Positions 27,519 through 37,109 of a stretch of 64,000 nucleotides of DNA are shown here, piece after piece. Numbering within the stretch: position 1 is the first letter of the stretch; every line of letters begins with the position of its first letter. The stretch covers positions 171,538 through 235,537 of the forward strand of contig CANLNQ010000002.1 in assembly GCA_947492525.1 (NCBI GenBank). The letters run 5' to 3'. The position numbers and the translations under genes were made by a program. Under the pieces are notes generated by a model. The model was not told where the DNA came from. It saw nothing but the letters and a program-made list of their open reading frames with translations, and ran no database searches. The stretch comes from an uncultured Granulosicoccus sp. Its GTDB lineage: Bacteria; Pseudomonadota; Gammaproteobacteria; Granulosicoccales; Granulosicoccaceae.

Positions 27519-28505
27519 TCAGCTCGTCAATTGTTCGCGATGATGAGGCGCATCGAAGTCTATCGCAGGTCCGATCGGCACGATGCGGTGAGGGTTGATT
27601 GTCTCGTGGCTCTTCAGGTAGTGGCGCTTTGCGTGGCTGAAATTGCAGGTGTCGCTGATACCGGGCCATTGATACAGGTCGCGCGCGTAGGCCGACAGAT
27701 GGGGGTAATCGGCCAGTCTGCGCAGATTGCACTTGAAGTGTCCGTGGTAGACCAGATCGAATCGCAGCAGGGTGGGCAGGAGTCGCCAGTCAGCTTCCAG
27801 AGGCGCATCGCCGCAGAGGAAGCGTTGCTCGGCCAATTCTGATTCCAGCCAGTCCAGCGTATCGAACAGCGGTTCCACGGCTTCGTCGTAGGCATCCTGG
27901 GAGGTGGCAAAACCGCAGCGATAGACACCGTTGTTCAGCGTGTTGTAGATGCGCTCATTGAGCGCCTCGATCCTGGCCTGTTGCGCGTCAGGGTAGTAGT
28001 CCACAGGGCTCGCCCCCAGGTCCTGAAAGGCGCTGTTGAGCATGCGGATGATCTCCGAGGATTCGTTCGAGACAATGGTCTGCCTCTGCTTGTCCCAGAT
28101 CACCGGCACGGTGACACGACCGGTGAATTGCGGGTCGGCCAGCTGGTAGATTTCGTACAGCTGGTCCTTGTTCATCAGGCGATCACCGACGATGTTCTGT
28201 TCATCCTCCTTGAAGCTCCAGCCGAGCTCGCCCATGTACCAGTGAACAAAGGAGACATCGATCATCGACTCCAGGCCCTTGAGTGCCCGATAGATGAGTA
28301 CCCGGTGTGCCCAGGGGCAGGCATAGCTGGCGTACAGGTGGTAGCGTCCGGGTTCGGCCTTGAAGCCCGCATCACCCGAAGGCCCGGCCTCACCGTCAGC
28401 GGTAATCCAGTGCCGGAATACGGCCTCGCTACGTTCGAAGCGCCCGCCGCTGGCGTCGGTGTCGTACCACTTGTCCTGCCATTGTCCGTCTACCAGTAAG
28501 CCCAT
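27519..28505 (-). CDS. yqjG: Glutathionyl-hydroquinone reductase YqjG
   Basis: Xi-class glutathione transferase that reduces glutathionyl-hydroquinones, 328 residues, the same length as E. coli YqjG. The N-terminal thioredoxin fold has the catalytic Cys in SYACPWAHRVLIYRALKGLE. The C-terminal helical domain carries GRVTVPVIWDKQRQTIVSNESSEIIRM and NGVYRCGFATSQDAYDEAV, all near-identical to the E. coli protein. Confidence 0.96.
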   Translation of the reverse strand: MGLLVDGQWQDKWYDTDASGGRFERSEAVFRHWITADGEAGPSGDAGFKAEPGRYHLYASYACPWAHRVLIYRALKGLESMIDVSFVHWYMGELGWSFKEDEQNIVGDRLMNKDQLYEIYQLADPQFTGRVTVPVIWDKQRQTIVSNESSEIIRMLNSAFQDLGASPVDYYPDAQQARIEALNERIYNTLNNGVYRCGFATSQDAYDEAVEPLFDTLDWLESELAEQRFLCGDAPLEADWRLLPTLLRFDLVYHGHFKCNLRRLADYPHLSAYARDLYQWPGISDTCNFSHAKRHYLKSHETINPHRIVPIGPAIDFDAPHHREQLTS

Positions 28506-28554
28506 GATCGTCCTCGCTGCGCATTGATGGATTGCATTGTGTCAGAATCCGGCC

Positions 28555-29340
28555 ATGCCTACTCTTGCATCCCTGTCCCTGGCGGAGCCGCTGTTGTGGC
28601 TCTTGTGCCTTGCATCCCTCCTGGTAGGCATGTCCAAGGGGGGGCTGCCCGGCATCGGCATGCTGGCCGTACCCATATTGTCCCTGATGATATCGCCGGT
28701 CATCGCCGCTGTGCTGTTGCTGCCCATTTACATACTGTCGGATGCGGTAGGGGTTTGGCTCTACCGACACGAGTACAGTCTGAAGAATCTGCAGATCCTG
28801 ATTCCGGCAGGTATTGCCGGCGTGCTCGTCGGCTGGGCGACGGCGGCCCGGGTGCCGGATGAGATGGTGTCGTTTCTGATTGGTGTTCTGGGCGTGTCCT
28901 TCTGTCTGTCTCGCTGGTTGCGACGCTCGACCACGATCGTGGCGCGTCCGGTCGAGCTGTCGCGCGGTCTGTTCTGGGGGACCTTGTCCGGCTTCACCAG
29001 CTTCGTGTCGCACGCAGGCGCGCCGCCCTACCAGATATTCATGTTGCCGCAGCAGCTGCCCAAGATGGTGTTCGCCGGTACCACCACCATCCTGTTTGCC
29101 TGCATCAATCTGGCAAAGGTAGTCCCGTATTCCTCCCTGCACCCCTATTCGGGATCGACCCTGTGGCTGTCCGTGGCGCTCGTGCCGATAGCGGCCATCG
29201 GCACGATTGTTGGCAAGTCCTTCATTCAGAAGCTCCCTGAAAAGTGGTTCTTTCTGGGTGTGCAGATCGTGCTGTTTCTGGTGTCTCTGAAGCTGGTGTA
29301 CGACGGCTTGTCTGTGTGGCTGACGCCGTCGGCGAGCTGA
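28555..29340 (+). CDS. TauE/SafE-family membrane permease
   Basis: About 261 residues, polytopic with seven or eight hydrophobic segments. It has the family glycine-rich motif near the N-terminus (LLVGMSKGGLPGIG) and its second-half counterpart (GTLSGFTSFVSHAGAPPYQIFMLP). Family members export sulfite, sulfoacetate or related organic anions. The substrate here is unknown. The start is set at the ATG on 28555. The gene is divergent from yqjG. Confidence 0.9.
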   Translation: MPTLASLSLAEPLLWLLCLASLLVGMSKGGLPGIGMLAVPILSLMISPVIAAVLLLPIYILSDAVGVWLYRHEYSLKNLQILIPAGIAGVLVGWATAARVPDEMVSFLIGVLGVSFCLSRWLRRSTTIVARPVELSRGLFWGTLSGFTSFVSHAGAPPYQIFMLPQQLPKMVFAGTTTILFACINLAKVVPYSSLHPYSGSTLWLSVALVPIAAIGTIVGKSFIQKLPEKWFFLGVQIVLFLVSLKLVYDGLSVWLTPSAS

Positions 29341-29371
29341 AGGCCGGGCCTGCCTGAATGGTGAGGCAGAA

Positions 29372-29420
29372 TGGTGGGTCTGAGCAGTGGGTCTGAGTGG
29401 TGGGTCTGAGTGGTGGGTTC
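29372..29420. repeat. 13-bp tandem array abutting a stop codon
   Basis: About 3.7 copies of TGGTGGGTCTGAG (second copy starts CAG). The last partial copy ends at the stop codon of the minus-strand TauE/SafE gene. Confidence 0.85.
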
Positions 29421-30183
29421 AACTCATCGCCATGCGTATCAGACCGCTCACGGCCACGCTCATCAGCAGTCCGAGACAGAAACGCTTGTAGAATTGTTCC
29501 AGCGACGGTCTGAACAGTCGCGTGCCCAGCAGCACGCCAAGTATCACCACCGGTGCGAAGACGATGGCGCGCTGCAGAACCAGCATGTTCAACATGCCGG
29601 ACAGGTACAGCCAGACGCCGGTGGCGATCATGGACAGGGCCAGATACATGACCAGTGAGGCCCGCATCCGGGCCGCCGGTGCTTGCTGAGCCAGAACATA
29701 CAGCGCCACCACCATGCCGCCAACGCTGGCCAGGCCGGAGGCTATGCCTGCGGTGAGACCTGCACCATACAGGCCCTTGCGGGTGCCGAGAACGGCCGGC
29801 GGGCGGCGGCGCAGCTGCAGCAGGGCCAGCAGCAGAATAAGAACCAGGGCAATGGTGCGCGACGTATCCGGTGTTACTGCCATGGTGGCCATCAGGCCGA
29901 TCGGGGTACCTATCACCGTGCCGATGACCAGCCCCCAGACCACCTTGTGATCAGCCATGCGAACGCCACCACGAAACATCATGAAACTGGCCAGGGTTTC
30001 CATGATGAAGCACACCGGAATCAGCGTTACTGGCGGAATGATCAAGGCCAGCCCGGCCATGATCAGCGCAGACATGCCGAAGCCTGCAAAGCCTCTGACC
30101 ATGCCGGCAAACAACACGACCACGAGGCTGATGATCACCTCTGATCCGGACAGGGAAAGGAAATTCTGCAGGTTGTACAGCAT
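29419..30183 (-). CDS. Second TauE/SafE-family membrane permease
   Basis: About 254 residues from the ATG at 30183 (MLYNLQNFLSLSG); an earlier ATG at 30231 would add 16 polar residues. Polytopic, with repeated half-motifs: AGMVRGFAGFGMSALIMAG in the first half and ASGLASVGGMVVALYVLAQQAP in the second. It is convergent with the first TauE/SafE gene but clearly divergent in sequence, so not a recent duplication. The substrate is unknown. Confidence 0.9.
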   Translation of the reverse strand: MLYNLQNFLSLSGSEVIISLVVVLFAGMVRGFAGFGMSALIMAGLALIIPPVTLIPVCFIMETLASFMMFRGGVRMADHKVVWGLVIGTVIGTPIGLMATMAVTPDTSRTIALVLILLLALLQLRRRPPAVLGTRKGLYGAGLTAGIASGLASVGGMVVALYVLAQQAPAARMRASLVMYLALSMIATGVWLYLSGMLNMLVLQRAIVFAPVVILGVLLGTRLFRPSLEQFYKRFCLGLLMSVAVSGLIRMAMS

Positions 30184-30256
30184 GATGTGAACACTTGGTG
30201 CAATATAATCGGAATCCGCAGCTATCTGCATTCAACGAACACAGTGGAGTCTCGAC

Positions 30257-30733
30257 ATGAAGAAAGTCTGGTCAGTGTATCTGTCTGGTGAAATCCACAC
30301 GGATTGGCGCGAGCGTATCATGCAGGCGTCCGAGGAGGCAGGGCTGCCGCTGAGTTTTCATTCGCCGGTAACCAATCATGAAGCCAGCGATGCCGCTGGC
30401 GATATTCTGGGCCAGGCCGAAGCCGGGTTCTGGCGAGATCATCAATCCTCCAAGGTCAACAGCATTCGCACCCGTACGCAGATTCAGCAGTGCGATGTCG
30501 CGGTGATTCGTTTCGGCAGTCAATACAAGCAGTGGAACGCCGCCTTCGACGCCGGCTACTGTGCGGCACTGGGCAAACCCTACATCACCTTGCACGATGC
30601 CGACATCATTCATCCGCTCAAGGAAGTGGATGCTGCGGCCATGGGGTGGGCGCAGACACCCGAACAGGTGGTGGAGGTCTTGCGTTATGTCTCGGGCACG
30701 CCCGATGCCGCCGGTTGCCAGGCAGCTCGCTGA
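30257..30733 (+). CDS. YtoQ-family protein
   Basis: 158 residues matching the YtoQ family throughout: WSVYLSGEIHTDWRERI at the start, FHSPVTNHEASD, then QQCDVAVIRFGSQYKQWNAAFDAGYCAALGKPYITLHD. The last part is reminiscent of nucleoside 2-deoxyribosyltransferases, so a nucleotide-related activity is possible. No function is established. It is divergent from the second TauE/SafE gene. Confidence 0.9.
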   Translation: MKKVWSVYLSGEIHTDWRERIMQASEEAGLPLSFHSPVTNHEASDAAGDILGQAEAGFWRDHQSSKVNSIRTRTQIQQCDVAVIRFGSQYKQWNAAFDAGYCAALGKPYITLHDADIIHPLKEVDAAAMGWAQTPEQVVEVLRYVSGTPDAAGCQAAR

Positions 30734-30839
30734 TCCGGCAATGTGACCGGTTTTTCCCGCTTCTCGGTGTGGCAGCATCATCGGTCCTGCTCATCGGCCT
30801 GATCAATTCAGCCGCACCGCTCAACGACAGACAAGGATC

Positions 30840-31652
30840 ATGGAAGCTATCGAAGCACGACTGGAATTCGCCCGCGACATCGTAGCCCGCGCAGCCCGGA
30901 CCGCACTCGAGTTGTATCAGGATCGCGATAATCTGGATATCGAGGTCAAGGGCCTGCAGGACTGGGTGTCCAATGCGGACAAGTCGGTCGAGACATTGAT
31001 CCGCGTCGCCCTGGGCGAGCACTGGCCGGATGATTCCATCGTGGGGGAAGAACATGACAATGTTGCTGGTTGCTCCGGATATACCTGGGTCATCGATCCG
31101 ATTGATGGCACCACCAATTTTGTCAATGGCACGCCCGGCTGGTGCGTCGTGCTTGCCTGTGTCAAGGATGGGCAGACGGTGTGTTCTGTCATCTGCGATC
31201 CGGTAAGCCGGGAAACCTACAGTGCCCTGCGAGGGCAGGGTGCCTGGCTCAACGGCAAACGCCTGACGATTCATGAGGCATCGGGATTGAATGCCGGCAC
31301 TCTGGGTGTCGGCCACAGCACTCGCGTGCCGGCACAACAGACACTGGCGTTGCTGAGCGCCCTGCTGGAACGCCAGGGCATGTTCAGACGCGGTGGTTCC
31401 GGTGCGCTGGATCTGGCCTATGTGGCCGCGGGGCGTCTGATCGGTTACGTCGAGCCGCACATGAATGCCTGGGATTGCCTGGCCTCCATGCTGTTCATCG
31501 AGGAGGCCGGTGGCAGGATCGAGCCGTTCGACATGCAACACATGCTCGACAGTGGTGGCCGCGTGGTCACGGCCTGCCCGGGTGTCTACGATGAAGTGCT
31601 GGCCTTGACGACGGCCAGTTATGGCCCTCTACCGAAGGAGAAAAACGCATGA
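30840..31652 (+). CDS. Inositol monophosphatase family enzyme
   Basis: Mg-dependent Li-sensitive phosphatase fold, 270 residues. The metal and phosphate motifs are visible: GEEHDN (first Glu), VIDPIDGTTNFVNG, and WDCLASMLFIEEAGG near the C-terminus. Substrates in the family include inositol phosphates, 3'-phosphoadenosine phosphates and sugar phosphates; the sequence alone does not choose. The stop overlaps the gloB start by 4 nt (ATGA). Confidence 0.92.
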   Translation: MEAIEARLEFARDIVARAARTALELYQDRDNLDIEVKGLQDWVSNADKSVETLIRVALGEHWPDDSIVGEEHDNVAGCSGYTWVIDPIDGTTNFVNGTPGWCVVLACVKDGQTVCSVICDPVSRETYSALRGQGAWLNGKRLTIHEASGLNAGTLGVGHSTRVPAQQTLALLSALLERQGMFRRGGSGALDLAYVAAGRLIGYVEPHMNAWDCLASMLFIEEAGGRIEPFDMQHMLDSGGRVVTACPGVYDEVLALTTASYGPLPKEKNA

Positions 31653-32419
31653 GTCAACTGCAGTGTTTCCAGTTTCCCTATGGTCATGACAACTATGGCG
31701 TGCTCGTGCACGATGCCGATAGCGGGCAGACAGCCTGCATCGATGCCGGGGATGCCCAGGCCGCAATGGATGCTCTGAAACAGCAAGGGTGGTCCCTGAC
31801 TCATTTGCTGATCACGCATCATCACGGCGATCATACGGCAGGGCTGGCGGCCATCAAGACCGCAACGAACTGTGAGGTGATAGGCCCGGAGCCGGTCTCG
31901 ACACCCATTGAGGGCATTGATCGTTTCATGGCCGATGGCGGTGAATTCGAATTTGCCGGGCGCCTGGTCAGGGCCATTCACACACCGGGTCACACGACCG
32001 ACATGATCAACTACCACTTCCCGGATGATGCCTTGCTGTTCACTGGCGATACACTGTTTTCCATGGGCTGTGGACGCCTGTTCGAAGGCGATGCCGCGAT
32101 GATGCTGAACAGTGTCAACAAGCTCAAGATCCTGCCACCGGAAACACTGGTGTACTGCGCCCATGAATACACGGCAACCAATGCACGCTTCGCACTGGAT
32201 GTCGATCCAGACAATCGGGCTCTGCAGCAACGCGCACAGGACGTGACTCGCCTGCGGCAGAACAACGAGCCAACCGTGCCCACGACCTTGCGCATGGAAC
32301 TGGATACCAACCCCTTTCTGCGAACCGACGATGCCGCTCTGCGCCAGTCACTGGGCATGAGCGACGCCGATGAGATTGCGGTGTTTGCCGAGTTGCGAGA
32401 GCGACGCAACCAGTACTGA
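31649..32419 (+). CDS. gloB: Hydroxyacylglutathione hydrolase (glyoxalase II) GloB
   Basis: Metallo-beta-lactamase-fold hydrolase that releases D-lactate and glutathione from S-lactoylglutathione. 256 residues with the binuclear metal motif HHHGDH (in LITHHHGDHTAG), HTPGHTTDMI, LFTGDTLFSMGCGRLFEG and the YCAHEYT substrate region. The C-terminal HAGH domain has NNEPTVPTTLRMELDTNPFLR. The gene is coupled to the upstream phosphatase. Confidence 0.96.
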   Translation: MSQLQCFQFPYGHDNYGVLVHDADSGQTACIDAGDAQAAMDALKQQGWSLTHLLITHHHGDHTAGLAAIKTATNCEVIGPEPVSTPIEGIDRFMADGGEFEFAGRLVRAIHTPGHTTDMINYHFPDDALLFTGDTLFSMGCGRLFEGDAAMMLNSVNKLKILPPETLVYCAHEYTATNARFALDVDPDNRALQQRAQDVTRLRQNNEPTVPTTLRMELDTNPFLRTDDAALRQSLGMSDADEIAVFAELRERRNQY

Positions 32420-32725
32420 TCGGGCGATCGGTCAGCAAGACCGTACTCAGCAAGTGTGCGTGTGCAGGTCTGCCTGCTGCGGCCTTGCTCGTCGTACTGA
32501 ATGGCAGGCAACCGGCTTGCGCGCCCCCGGCCAACGCCCTGAAACTCACTATCGGTTTGCCCCACACGGTGCTCATCCTGCAGTTGCCGGGGCAGGTCGA
32601 CCCGCAGGTGTAGCCATACTGGCGTAATTTCGATGGTATTCAGGCTGCAAAGTGGGTAGGTTAAAGGTGAGCTTGCGTCGACGTTCGCTGGCGCGGCACT
32701 GCACACCATCGAGGGAGGGGAGATC
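32420..32725. other. Intergenic region before the CBS protein gene
   Basis: About 305 bp with no credible gene on either strand. I see a good ribosome site (GGAGGGGAG) at its end but no clear promoter or terminator. Confidence 0.5.
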
Positions 32726-33154
32726 ATGCAGACAGTTGGACAGATTCTGACAAAGGCCAAGGGCGCTCTGGTGACCATTGAAGCGGACGCCACTGTGCTG
32801 GATGCTCTTCGCATCATGGCCGAGCGCAACATCGGCGCCATACCGATCACCCAGGGCGGCAAGCTCACGGGGATCTTCACCGAACGGCATTACGCTCGCA
32901 AGGTGATACTGGAAGGGCGGCAATCGGTGGATACCCCGGTAGGCGATGTCATGTCCACCGAGGTCTATACCGTCGAGCCGAGTCAATCAGTGGACGAATG
33001 CATGTCCCTGATGACGGAGCACCGTGTGCGGCATCTGCCGGTCATGGGCGGTGGTGAACTGATCGGTATTGTCTCCATCGGGGATCTGGTGAAGGCCACC
33101 ATTGCCGAGCATGAACAGACCATCGATGAGTTGACCCGCTATATCGGCAGTTGA
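32726..33154 (+). CDS. Two-CBS-domain protein
   Basis: 142 residues made almost entirely of a tandem CBS pair (about residues 8-62 and 73-130), with ERNIGAIPITQGGKLTGIFTERHYARKV and EHRVRHLPVMGGGELIGIVSIGDLVK. Such stand-alone proteins bind adenosyl ligands and act as energy or nucleotide sensors for partner proteins. The partner is not identifiable here. A strong ribosome site precedes the ATG. Confidence 0.92.
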   Translation: MQTVGQILTKAKGALVTIEADATVLDALRIMAERNIGAIPITQGGKLTGIFTERHYARKVILEGRQSVDTPVGDVMSTEVYTVEPSQSVDECMSLMTEHRVRHLPVMGGGELIGIVSIGDLVKATIAEHEQTIDELTRYIGS

Positions 33155-33238
33155 TGATGTCAGGCAGGTATCAGTCGCTCGCCCCCGGATAACGACTGAT
33201 ACCGATTCAACAGCGCTTGCTTGCGCCTGAGTGCGCCG

Positions 33239-33595
33239 CTACAGTCGGTAGATGCCCACCACGTAGGTCAGGGTGAAACCGAGCAGGCCGGCCAGTGCAA
33301 ACGGGCGTAGCCGCCTGAGGAAGGCAGGCTGGCGTTCGGCGGGCAGAATCAACAGGGCGCTGAGCAGCGTCATCAGCAACCCGGAGCCCAGGGCCATCAG
33401 CCCCCAGAACTGCGTGGGATGGCGCAGCCCGTACCAGAGCACATTCCACAGACCCGCCGCTCCCGTGACGCAACCGATGATGCGCAGAATAAGCGGTGGC
33501 GTGATCCGGTTGAGGTCAAGCCCCGAAATCCGATGGGAAAAGACCAGGGTGATGATCATGCACAGCGTCACCACGGTGCCCATGGGGATGAACAT
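33239..33595 (-). CDS. Small four-helix membrane protein
   Basis: 118 residues from the ATG at 33595, which has AGGAAA upstream. Four hydrophobic segments: FIPMGTVVTLCMIITLVF, ILRIIGCVTGAAGLWNVLWY, FWGLMALGSGLLMTLLSALLI and FALAGLLGFTLTYVVGIY. No recognised family. It begins 4 nt after the esterase gene stops, so the two are probably translated together, but the pairing is functionally unexplained. Confidence 0.75.
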   Translation of the reverse strand: MFIPMGTVVTLCMIITLVFSHRISGLDLNRITPPLILRIIGCVTGAAGLWNVLWYGLRHPTQFWGLMALGSGLLMTLLSALLILPAERQPAFLRRLRPFALAGLLGFTLTYVVGIYRL

Positions 33596-33599
33596 GGTG

Positions 33600-36368
33600 T
33601 CAGTTTCCTGCTGCGCGAATGAGCGCGTCGTGGGTACGCACGCCCATCTCGCGAAGTGCGCTGGCTCCGAAGTGTACACAAGAGCTCTCGCCGCAGGGAT
33701 ACCCGTTGGCAGGCGTCAAGTCGTCGTTCAGTACCACGTCGGCATGAGGCACCAGGCTTGCAATGTTTCTGTGCACCGCGTCCACTGTCAGCTTGCCGGG
33801 TGTGAAGTCGGACAGATCACCGCGCTCATCGCTGCCCTGTGACAGGGTGCCAAGCACGAAGGGTACGTTGGCCTGTGGACCGCGTGCCGCGGCGCCACGG
33901 GCATCAGGGACAATACGGGTACGCAGTTCGGAGACCAGTGTGGTCAGATTCTCTTCGTAGAAGGGCGCGCATGCTTCCTTGGCATCGGTCTCGCCCTGAT
34001 GCCAGAGTATGCCGCGCAGAATGCCGCCGCTGGCGCTCAGTGTCTCGTTGACTCGGGCCAGGGCACGATCGAACAGCAGAGTATTGCCCAGCTCTTCATG
34101 TTCGGTGGTCAGCGCGTTCCAGTGTGCCGCAGGTGATGCGGTATTGCAGAAACCCGAACCTGCCCAGGCCGCCGGTACCAGAATGATGTTGCGTGACGTC
34201 TCGGGCAGTGCCGTCTTGGCAAAGCTCAGGTACATGCCGATACGTGTACCTTCCTTTGACAGGGTGTCAGGGTCCACCGGTTCGTGCAGAGGATCCAGGG
34301 CAGTGACGAAGGCGGGCGTGCGAAAATCCGCTGAGACGTCGGTGTAGCTGTCGCTGTCTGGATAGAGTTTGCTGTCATTACTGCGTACATTGGCCTGACG
34401 GATGCGCAGATTCGGCTCATCAAGGCCACCGGCACCGGCTTGTCTGGCGTCTGCCTCACTGAAACCCACCGCGTTACTCTGGCCGATGATCAGGTAGACA
34501 TCATCGCGGGCAACGGGCTTGACCGATACGGTCACGCTGGCCTCCTCACGCTGCTCGCCATGACTGGCCGTGATCGTGAAACGACGTTGTTGCGCGCTGA
34601 TGGGGAGGGTGTCGATGGCAAGCGTCAGCGTCAGCCTGCCCTGGGTATCGGCTGCGTCGAGCACATCGCTTGAAAAAGCGGTGGAGACACCCACCTCGTC
34701 AGTTGCGTCGGTGGCGCTGACGCTCAGAGTGACAGGCTCATCGAAACCCGCATCGCGGCTGAGAGTGAAAGGTATGTCGACACCGGTTTCGCTACCTTCG
34801 ACAAGCTCGTAGGCAGCGGGCGCGATGGCCAGTGAAAACGGTGCGGCTACGGGCGGCGCATCGCCGGACACGAACAACTGGATGGTCTGACTGGTGCGCA
34901 GGTCGGTGTCCTGCAGGTCGAAAGCGGTGATGGTGATCTCGAAGGTGCCGATATCGTCGCTGCCGGGGCGCCAGGTCAGCGAGCGGCTACCATTGCGGTT
35001 GTCGATGAACTGCACACCCTCGGGCGGGTTGCTGATCAGGATGCCGGCGGCACCGCCGTCTATATCCACCGGCCGCAGTACCAGTTCCCAATCCTCGTCA
35101 ACGCTCAGGTACTGATCCGCAAGGTCGCTGAAGAAGGGGGCCTGATTCGCATCACCCAGCAGATTCAGCGGGGCAGACTTTGCCGAGAAATTGCCGAAGG
35201 CATCGAAGGCCACGACGGTGTAGGAAAACGCCGTGCCTGCCGCCACCGTATCGTTGTAGCTGTTGGTGAAGACCGAAGTGCGGTATTCGTTGTTACGGTA
35301 GATGTTGTAACCGGCCACCGTGACGGGACCGTTCGAGGGTGTCCAGCTCAGTTGCACCCGGGTTTCACCCTCTGCGGTGGTGGTGTCGCCGGCAAGGCCG
35401 GTGGGTACCGATGGCGGAACACGGGGGTCGGTCTCTTCAGTCCCGACCGGGAGCGTCAGAGGCTCCGACGAGGTGGAGAAGTTACCGTCAAAATCGAAGG
35501 CCACGACCGAGAAGCGGTTGCTGCTGCCTGCCTCAACCTGGCCGGTGTAGCGCGTACCGAAACGAGTTCCGATGTACTGGCGGTTGCGATAGATGTTGTA
35601 ACCGGCCACGGCCTGATCATCGGTGGATGCCTGCCAGTCGACGGTAACCGTGTCGCTTGCATCGCCGCTGCTTACATCACCACTCAGGCCTGCCGGCACA
35701 CTCGGCGGTAGGGTGGTATCCACCGGGCCGGGGTCTGGCAAGACGATGCGCTCGGAGCGTGGCGAGAAGTTGGTGCGGATGTCGATGGCCACCACATACC
35801 ACGAATGGGCTTCGCCGGCCGGGTTGCCTCCCGAGTACTGTGGACTGCGTACGGTGGTCAGATACTGATTGTCGCGGTAGACGTTGTAACCCAGCACGGC
35901 CTCGTCATCGGTGGAGGCCTGCCAGCTCAGCGATACCGTATCGTCTTCGACACTGCCCGTGAGTCCGGTCGGGATGGAGGGCGGTATGGTCAGATCATCC
36001 GGCACCAGAGACTCGGGCAGGGTCAAGGCCTCGGAGGCCGGAGAGAATCGCCTGGGTTCGGCGTCGAAGGCCACGACCTTGAAGCTATAGAGCGTATCGG
36101 GCTCGACTGCGGTGGCAAAGCGGTTGCTGCGAACCGTATTGCTGTAGGCGTTGTTGATGTAGATGTTGTAGCCCTCGACACCGTCATCGTCATCCGGCAC
36201 GTCCCAGGTGAGCGAGGCGGTGCCATCGCTGATGCTGCCTTGCAGATTGTCAGGCGCATCCGGCGTGGTGCCTGCCGCCTGTACGGTCATGAGCGGGGCG
36301 AATATCAGCGCGATGGCCAGAGCGAGCTGCGGCAGCACGGTGGCGAAGGATCGGTGCAGAATGAACAA
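33600..36368 (-). CDS. Secreted multi-domain carbohydrate esterase with four FN3 domains
   Basis: About 922 residues from a TTG at 36368 preceded by GGGAG; an open frame extends to 36440 without a better site. After a signal peptide ending VQAAGT come four fibronectin type III domains of about 90-100 residues with the repeated GYNIYRN core. Next is a cadherin/Ig-like domain (about 410-510) and a Calx-beta-like domain (about 520-615). The C-terminal SASA/sialate-O-acetylesterase domain (about 620-920) shows block I IIGQSNAVG with the catalytic Ser and the later ILWHQGETD block. It probably deacetylates extracellular polysaccharide, with the FN3 domains as spacers. The exact substrate is unknown. 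Confidence 0.88.
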   Translation of the reverse strand: MFILHRSFATVLPQLALAIALIFAPLMTVQAAGTTPDAPDNLQGSISDGTASLTWDVPDDDDGVEGYNIYINNAYSNTVRSNRFATAVEPDTLYSFKVVAFDAEPRRFSPASEALTLPESLVPDDLTIPPSIPTGLTGSVEDDTVSLSWQASTDDEAVLGYNVYRDNQYLTTVRSPQYSGGNPAGEAHSWYVVAIDIRTNFSPRSERIVLPDPGPVDTTLPPSVPAGLSGDVSSGDASDTVTVDWQASTDDQAVAGYNIYRNRQYIGTRFGTRYTGQVEAGSSNRFSVVAFDFDGNFSTSSEPLTLPVGTEETDPRVPPSVPTGLAGDTTTAEGETRVQLSWTPSNGPVTVAGYNIYRNNEYRTSVFTNSYNDTVAAGTAFSYTVVAFDAFGNFSAKSAPLNLLGDANQAPFFSDLADQYLSVDEDWELVLRPVDIDGGAAGILISNPPEGVQFIDNRNGSRSLTWRPGSDDIGTFEITITAFDLQDTDLRTSQTIQLFVSGDAPPVAAPFSLAIAPAAYELVEGSETGVDIPFTLSRDAGFDEPVTLSVSATDATDEVGVSTAFSSDVLDAADTQGRLTLTLAIDTLPISAQQRRFTITASHGEQREEASVTVSVKPVARDDVYLIIGQSNAVGFSEADARQAGAGGLDEPNLRIRQANVRSNDSKLYPDSDSYTDVSADFRTPAFVTALDPLHEPVDPDTLSKEGTRIGMYLSFAKTALPETSRNIILVPAAWAGSGFCNTASPAAHWNALTTEHEELGNTLLFDRALARVNETLSASGGILRGILWHQGETDAKEACAPFYEENLTTLVSELRTRIVPDARGAAARGPQANVPFVLGTLSQGSDERGDLSDFTPGKLTVDAVHRNIASLVPHADVVLNDDLTPANGYPCGESSCVHFGASALREMGVRTHDALIRAAGN

Positions 36369-36494
36369 GGAAAGCTCCCGGTGCGAGAACAAAAAAGGGC
36401 TGGGTAGACAGTAGTCTGGCTGGCTGTGGCGGGGTGTCAATCAGACAACTTCGAATTCTCGACATCGTCATCTGAAATTTTTTGCTCAAGGTGC

Positions 36495-36523
36495 TTGACG
36501 GGTCTGCGAAGAAGCCGTAAACT
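36495..36523 (+). promoter_or_regulatory. Sigma-70 promoter of tRNA-Ala
   Basis: TTGACG and TAAACT separated by 17 nt, followed by a GC-rich start region (GCGCTTCC) like a stringent discriminator, 16 nt before the tRNA. Confidence 0.8.
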
Positions 36524-36538
36524 TTGCGCTTCCGTTGA

Positions 36539-36614
<76 letters not shown>

Positions 36615-36692
36615 ATTTTTCCCAGAAAATCAGTTTCGATTTTCCATTCGAGATCCTGCCGCGTACAGGGTCCACGGACTGGACGTTATCGT

Positions 36693-36714
36693 CCGATCCC
36701 GAGTAGCTTCACCA
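36693..36714 (+). repeat. Degenerate copy of the tRNA-Ala 3' end
   Basis: 22 nt matching the tRNA 3' end (T loop to CCA) at 19 positions, located 79 nt beyond the intact gene. It looks like a decayed attachment-site or duplication remnant. No integrase remains nearby. Confidence 0.6.
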
Positions 36715-37038
36715 CCACATTTCCAGCACAGTCAGACTCGCTTCTGATCCGGTTTCACCGTCAGCCTTCAGGCTCGCGATGATGTTTCGTTGATTCCGTC
36801 GCTGCCAGGCATCACGGCCTTGATCATCGAAGCTGTCCTCCCCGAATTTGCCGGTCGACACTGGCTTGCACACGCCTGTATGCGTGTCAGCGACATTGCG
36901 TATCGGTGTCTCGAATGGAACGTCTTCCGGCAGCAAGCCGAGCGACTCGCGTGCCTCGATAAGCGCACGATGCAGCGCGGCCTGCACGCGGTAGTGACAC
37001 CCGCGCGCTTTACTTTCTGACGGATTACCCACTACCAT
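36709..37038 (-). CDS. Doubtful small hypothetical protein
   Basis: An open frame of 109 residues next to the tRNA remnant, with a plausible helix (YRVQAALHRALIEARESLGLLPEDVPFE) but no recognised family and no clear ribosome site. Its 3' end runs into the tRNA-like remnant. It may be a fragment left by an old insertion, or not a gene. Confidence 0.3.
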   Translation of the reverse strand: MVVGNPSESKARGCHYRVQAALHRALIEARESLGLLPEDVPFETPIRNVADTHTGVCKPVSTGKFGEDSFDDQGRDAWQRRNQRNIIASLKADGETGSEASLTVLEMWW

Positions 37039-37109
37039 GATCGCGTGAAACTGTCTCCTCAGGCAGGTACGGTGCTCGAACAGATGTTCGTCAGGAAAGC
37101 CCCGGAATT

